Shown here one piece after another: positions 7,097 to 9,598 of a stretch of 9,598 nucleotides of DNA. Below the pieces are notes generated by a model. The model did no database searches, had not been told where the DNA came from, and worked only from the letters and a program-made list of their open reading frames with translations. Source of the DNA: CAVXAE01 sp044225565 (GTDB taxonomy: Bacteria > Pseudomonadota > Gammaproteobacteria > Steroidobacterales > Steroidobacteraceae); the NCBI GenBank assembly GCA_044225565.1, contig JBGAIL010000196.1:1-9598 (forward strand). The letters are read 5' to 3'. Numbering within the stretch: the first letter of the stretch is position 1; each line of letters starts with the position of its first letter. The position numbers were made by a program, and so were the translations under genes.

Positions 7097-8525
7097 CGTG
7101 CGTGCTCTCGCGGTCGTCGCGGCCGGGCTGCTGCTGGCCTCCTGCGGTGGTGGAGGCGGCGACGACGACGGCAGCAGCAACGACCCGTCGGTCTGGCACT
7201 TCCGCGGCATCAACGCCATCTCGGATGCGCCGCAGGTGCAGTTCTACGTGGACGACACTTCGGTCGCGACGGCGGAATACGGCGCCGCGACGGACTACAA
7301 GGCTGCCCACACGGGCGAGCGCCCACTGAAGGTCGCCATCCGCAACGCTTCGAAGCTCGAGACGGCCGACCCCGGCTACACCGACATCGGTGACAGCGAG
7401 ACCTACGATTTCCAGGGGCCCACGGACTACACGCTGGTTTCGGCGGGCACCGTGGCGAATCCCCGGCAGTTCCTCATCACCGACACGTTGCGCACGGACG
7501 TGGAGGACAACAAGATCGAGTACCAGGTGATCAATGCGGCGCCCGGTTCCGATGCCGGAGGCGCGCTCGACGTCCTCATCGCAGCACCGGGGGCAGGCAT
7601 CGATGTCTCGCAGCACGTCGACGATCTCGAGGTGGGCGATTACACGGAGAAGAACGTGCTGGACGTCGAGGTGGCGAGCGGTGCCGACGAGGACGACTCG
7701 CGTTCGACGTCCATGTCTTTCACGATCCGCCAGGGGGGCGCCGTGATCTATCGTTCGGCGGCGTTCACCGTGGCGGAACAGAGCAGATTGCTGGTCATGG
7801 TCGTCGACAACGATGGCGCCGCCGGGTCTGCGCCCATCAAGCTGATGGTCTTCGGTGGCATCGCTGCCGGGTCGGCGTCGATTCTGCCGCACTACCAGGA
7901 CCCTTCCGAAGTGCGCTTTGCCAACGTCTCCGCGGAAGTGAGCCCCATCGACCTCATCATCGGCAGCAGTGCGACAGACGTGTTCGCCCCCAGCGTCGCA
8001 TATGGGGAAGCGTCCGACTATTCGCCGCTGCCTGCCGCTACCTACAATGCCATCGGTACGCCTGCCGGCAATGCGGGAGTTTTCCTGTTCGTCAACTCGC
8101 TGGCTACTGCCGTTGGCCGCAGTTATACCGAATACGGTCAGGGCACGATTGCCGAGATGCGCGGCCTGTTGTTCACGGACGACCGGCGGGCCGTGCCCAG
8201 CGAGGCGCGCTTCCGCTTTCTCAATGCCAGCAAGGCGGCTACCGTAAGTGTCTACCTGACGAAGAGGGGCACTGCTTTGGGGGATCTGGACGGGGAGTCT
8301 CCGCCGACACCCAACGTGGCGAGCCTGGCCTATCGTTCGGCCAGCAGCCAGCTGGTGCTCGATGGCGGCAGTTACGACGCCTATTTCACCGTTTCCGGCG
8401 AGACCGAGGTTTTCCTGGGCCCGGTACCGCTCGATCTCGCGGACGGTACCGTCCAGACGCTGGCCCTGGCCGAAAACGCCGGTGGGGAGCTCGAGCTGGT
8501 GCCTTTCAACGACGCCCGCGAATGA
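7047..8525 (+). CDS. Predicted outer-membrane lipoprotein with four DUF4397-like repeats
   Basis: I recognise the fold family but not a function. The N-terminus is positively charged (KQNR, RR, R), followed by a hydrophobic stretch and lipobox LASC with the acylated Cys at residue 33. The residue after Cys is Gly, not Asp, so outer-membrane sorting is expected by the E. coli Lol rule. A linker of five Gly and three Asp follows. The rest holds four beta-rich units starting near residues 51 (HFRGINAISDAPQVQFYVDD), 158 (EYQVINAAPGSDAGGALDVLI), 288 (EVRFANVSAEVSPIDLIIG) and 386 (EARFRFLNASKAATVSVYL). Units 1 and 3 share the DUF4397 pattern: YGAATDYKAAHTGERPLKV against YGEASDYSPLPAATYNAIG. There are no catalytic motifs and no internal Cys pairs. 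It begins inside bamA and precedes skp, an unusual place. A cell-surface or periplasmic binding or scaffold role is possible but unproven. GTG 7098 would give a shorter signal peptide. Confidence 0.85.
   Translation: MVMKQNRSSSPSVRRSSVRALAVVAAGLLLASCGGGGGDDDGSSNDPSVWHFRGINAISDAPQVQFYVDDTSVATAEYGAATDYKAAHTGERPLKVAIRNASKLETADPGYTDIGDSETYDFQGPTDYTLVSAGTVANPRQFLITDTLRTDVEDNKIEYQVINAAPGSDAGGALDVLIAAPGAGIDVSQHVDDLEVGDYTEKNVLDVEVASGADEDDSRSTSMSFTIRQGGAVIYRSAAFTVAEQSRLLVMVVDNDGAAGSAPIKLMVFGGIAAGSASILPHYQDPSEVRFANVSAEVSPIDLIIGSSATDVFAPSVAYGEASDYSPLPAATYNAIGTPAGNAGVFLFVNSLATAVGRSYTEYGQGTIAEMRGLLFTDDRRAVPSEARFRFLNASKAATVSVYLTKRGTALGDLDGESPPTPNVASLAYRSASSQLVLDGGSYDAYFTVSGETEVFLGPVPLDLADGTVQTLALAENAGGELELVPFNDARE
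7146..7184 (+). repeat. Short simple-sequence tract encoding a Gly/Asp linker
   Basis: Directly after the lipobox Cys codon the DNA is five GGN codons, three GAC codons, GGC, two AGC codons, AAC and GAC. It encodes a flexible acidic tether between the lipid anchor and the first folded unit. Runs of identical triplets can change length by slippage without breaking the frame. Whether this one varies cannot be told from a single sequence. Confidence 0.45.
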
Positions 8526-8540
8526 CGGCAGCCTTTGGAT

Positions 8541-8546
8541 TATCAT
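8541..8546 (+). promoter_or_regulatory. Possible weak -10 element upstream of skp
   Basis: The gap between the lipoprotein gene and skp holds one of the few AT-rich patches in the window. TATCAT matches the sigma-70 -10 consensus at five of six positions. I see no good -35 hexamer at 16-18 bases spacing and no clear sigma-E promoter, so this is only a candidate for separate skp-lpxD transcription. Confidence 0.2.
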
Positions 8547-8564
8547 GCGGCACCTTTAAACCTT

Positions 8565-8570
8565 GAGGTG
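8565..8570 (+). promoter_or_regulatory. Ribosome binding site of skp
   Basis: GAGGTG matches the anti-Shine-Dalgarno sequence well and ends nine bases before the GTG at 8580. This fixes the skp start at that GTG instead of the in-frame TTG at 8535, which would put a non-signal-like stretch before the signal peptide. Confidence 0.65.
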
Positions 8571-8579
8571 GATCGCCCC

Positions 8580-9137
8580 GTGAAGAGCATCGTCAAGTCC
8601 GGCCTTTCCGGCACCGTGCTGGCCCTCGCGCTTGCCGCAGCAGCGCCCGCCGCCTGGGCGGACATCAAGATTGGGTACGTGGACTACGGTCGGCTCGGGG
8701 AGGAGTCCCCCCAGGCCAAGGCGGCCCTCGAGGCGATCCGCAACGAGTTCAACCCCCGCCAGCGCGATCTGCAGAACCAGCAGCAGGCGCTCAAGGCCAA
8801 GCAGGACAAGCTCGAGAAGGACGGGGCCACCATGACCCAGGACCAGCGCGGCCGGGCGGAGAAGGATCTGCGCGACGGGGCTCGCGAGCTCGCCCGCAAG
8901 CAGGGCGAGGTGCAGGACGACTTCAACGCCCGCCGCAACGAGGAGATGTCCCGCCTGCAGCGCACGCTCATCGAGGAGGTGCGCACCTACGCGAAGGCGC
9001 AGAACTTCGATCTCATCATCGCCGACGGGGTCATCTACTCCACGCCGGCTCTCGACATCACGCCGGCCATCCTCTCGGCCCTGCAGGCCAAGGGGCCGAA
9101 GCCGGCCGCCGCACCCGCCAAGCCGCCGGCGCAATAG
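8580..9137 (+). CDS. skp: Periplasmic chaperone Skp/OmpH
   Basis: Skp is a trimeric periplasmic chaperone that holds unfolded outer-membrane proteins and delivers them towards the BAM complex, whose core subunit is encoded upstream. The 185-residue protein (E. coli 161) starts at GTG 8580. Its signal peptide has VKSIVK, a long Ala/Leu core and PAAWA, with likely cleavage before Asp28. The mature N-terminus IKIGYVDYGRL is the typical first beta strand. A long charged heptad-like region follows, rich in Gln, Lys, Glu and Arg (about residues 48-135), forming the coiled-coil tentacle. The body strand FDLIIADGVIYSTPALDIT comes next. An Ala/Pro/Lys tail (PKPAAAPAKPPAQ) extends past the usual end and accounts for part of the extra length. 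The frame is intact. It is separated from the preceding lipoprotein gene by 54 bases and from lpxD by 46. Confidence 0.94.
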   Translation: MKSIVKSGLSGTVLALALAAAAPAAWADIKIGYVDYGRLGEESPQAKAALEAIRNEFNPRQRDLQNQQQALKAKQDKLEKDGATMTQDQRGRAEKDLRDGARELARKQGEVQDDFNARRNEEMSRLQRTLIEEVRTYAKAQNFDLIIADGVIYSTPALDITPAILSALQAKGPKPAAAPAKPPAQ

Positions 9138-9183
9138 CCGGCAGGGCTCGCCGCCGGGTCCGGGTCGCGCGCCGCCTTTGGCC

Positions 9184-9598
9184 ATGTCGTTCTCCCTCGG
9201 AGAGCTCGCAGTCCGTTTCGGCTGCGAGCTGCGCGGCGATCCCGCTCTCGAGGTTCGCAACGTCGCGCCGCTGGCCAGCGCTTCCGACGGGGCGGTGGCC
9301 TTCCTCGCGAACCCGCTCTACAAGTCCCAGCTCGCCGCGACCCGGGCCACCGTGGTGGTGCTCGATGAAGATTCCGCGAAAGCCTGTCCCGTCGCCGCGC
9401 TGATCACCGGCAATCCTTACGCTACGTATGCGCGCATCGCGGCCGCGTTGTATCCCGCGCCGGTCGCGGAGGCGGGGATTCATCCTTCCGCCGTCATCGG
9501 CGCCGGCGCAACGATTCATCCGACGGCGCACGTGGGCCCGCTGGCCTTCATTGGCGCGCGTTCGGTGGTGGGAGAAAGGGCCTTCGTGGGGTCGCATT
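9184..9598 (+). CDS. lpxD: UDP-3-O-acyl-glucosamine N-acyltransferase LpxD, 3'-truncated
   Basis: LpxD transfers the second, N-linked hydroxyacyl chain to UDP-3-O-acyl-glucosamine in lipid A synthesis, using acyl-ACP in the cytoplasm. Only the first 138 codons plus one base are in the window, and the frame is open to the edge. The N-terminal uridine-binding domain shows FSLGELAVRFGCELRGD, VRNVAPLASASDGAVAFLAN and ALITGNPYATYARIA, the expected LpxD order. From about residue 99 the left-handed beta-helix begins with hexapeptide repeats: IHPSAVIGAGATIHPTAHVG, then PLAFIGARSVVGERAFVGS. The catalytic His region lies beyond the window. ATG 9184 is the natural family start, although no clear Shine-Dalgarno site precedes it. 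In related genomes fabZ and lpxA usually follow; that cannot be checked here. Confidence 0.94.
   Translation, partial: MSFSLGELAVRFGCELRGDPALEVRNVAPLASASDGAVAFLANPLYKSQLAATRATVVVLDEDSAKACPVAALITGNPYATYARIAAALYPAPVAEAGIHPSAVIGAGATIHPTAHVGPLAFIGARSVVGERAFVGSH

Noticed and set aside
6999..8546. A 515-codon minus-strand open frame opposite the lipoprotein gene
   Set aside because: The + strand product has a signal peptide, lipobox and family-like repeats; the antisense product is Arg-rich with no motif. It is explained by GC-rich codon use.
8535..8579. Earlier in-frame start (TTG 8535) for skp
   Set aside because: It would put DYHAAPLNLEVDRP ahead of a standard signal peptide, and the GAGGTG site is spaced for GTG 8580.
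9115..9160. GC-rich inverted repeats (GCCGGC, CCGGC with GCCGG) at the end of skp as a terminator
   Set aside because: The stems are short, there is no following T run, and lpxD follows at once in an operon where read-through is expected. Such GC palindromes are common by chance at this base composition.

Overview
The window is a high-GC piece of a gammaproteobacterial chromosome. It carries the conserved translation and cell-envelope cluster frr–uppS–cdsA–dxr–rseP–bamA–(extra lipoprotein)–skp–lpxD. All genes are on the + strand and are packed with overlaps or very short gaps. The gene order, the GC-ending codons and the protein sequences suggest a Xanthomonadales/Nevskiales/Steroidobacterales-like gammaproteobacterium. 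That placement is inference from gene order and style, not from a search.

Layout: frr (1-550, 5' end cut by the window edge) encodes ribosome recycling factor. uppS (550-1277), cdsA (1281-2090) and dxr (2087-3281) encode undecaprenyl diphosphate synthase, CDP-diacylglycerol synthase and DXP reductoisomerase. Together they supply isoprenoid precursor, the carrier lipid for peptidoglycan and surface polysaccharide, and phospholipid head-group activation. rseP (3278-4654) is the intramembrane site-2 protease. bamA (4687-7096) is the outer-membrane protein insertase. Next comes a 492-residue DUF4397-like lipoprotein (7047-8525), which is not part of the textbook order. skp (8580-9137) is the periplasmic chaperone that feeds BamA, and lpxD (from 9184, cut at the 3' edge) is a lipid A acyltransferase. 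From rseP onward the products deal with outer-membrane assembly and its stress response.

The main caution is reading-frame damage. I count eleven apparent frame breaks in conserved genes: two in frr, two in uppS, five in cdsA, one in dxr and one in bamA. Ten lie in the first ~2.43 kb. Protein conservation continues on both sides of each break, and several neighbouring genes are essential in model bacteria. Consensus errors are therefore far likelier than pseudogenes. The cdsA breaks nearly cancel, leaving one open frame with a nonsense middle section.

The most biologically interesting item is the lipoprotein between bamA and skp. It begins inside the end of bamA with its own ribosome binding site and has four related beta-rich units. 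I found no CRISPR array, mobile element, tRNA, rRNA or convincing terminator, and no gene-free stretch over 300 bases. I saw no clear undescribed multi-gene system.
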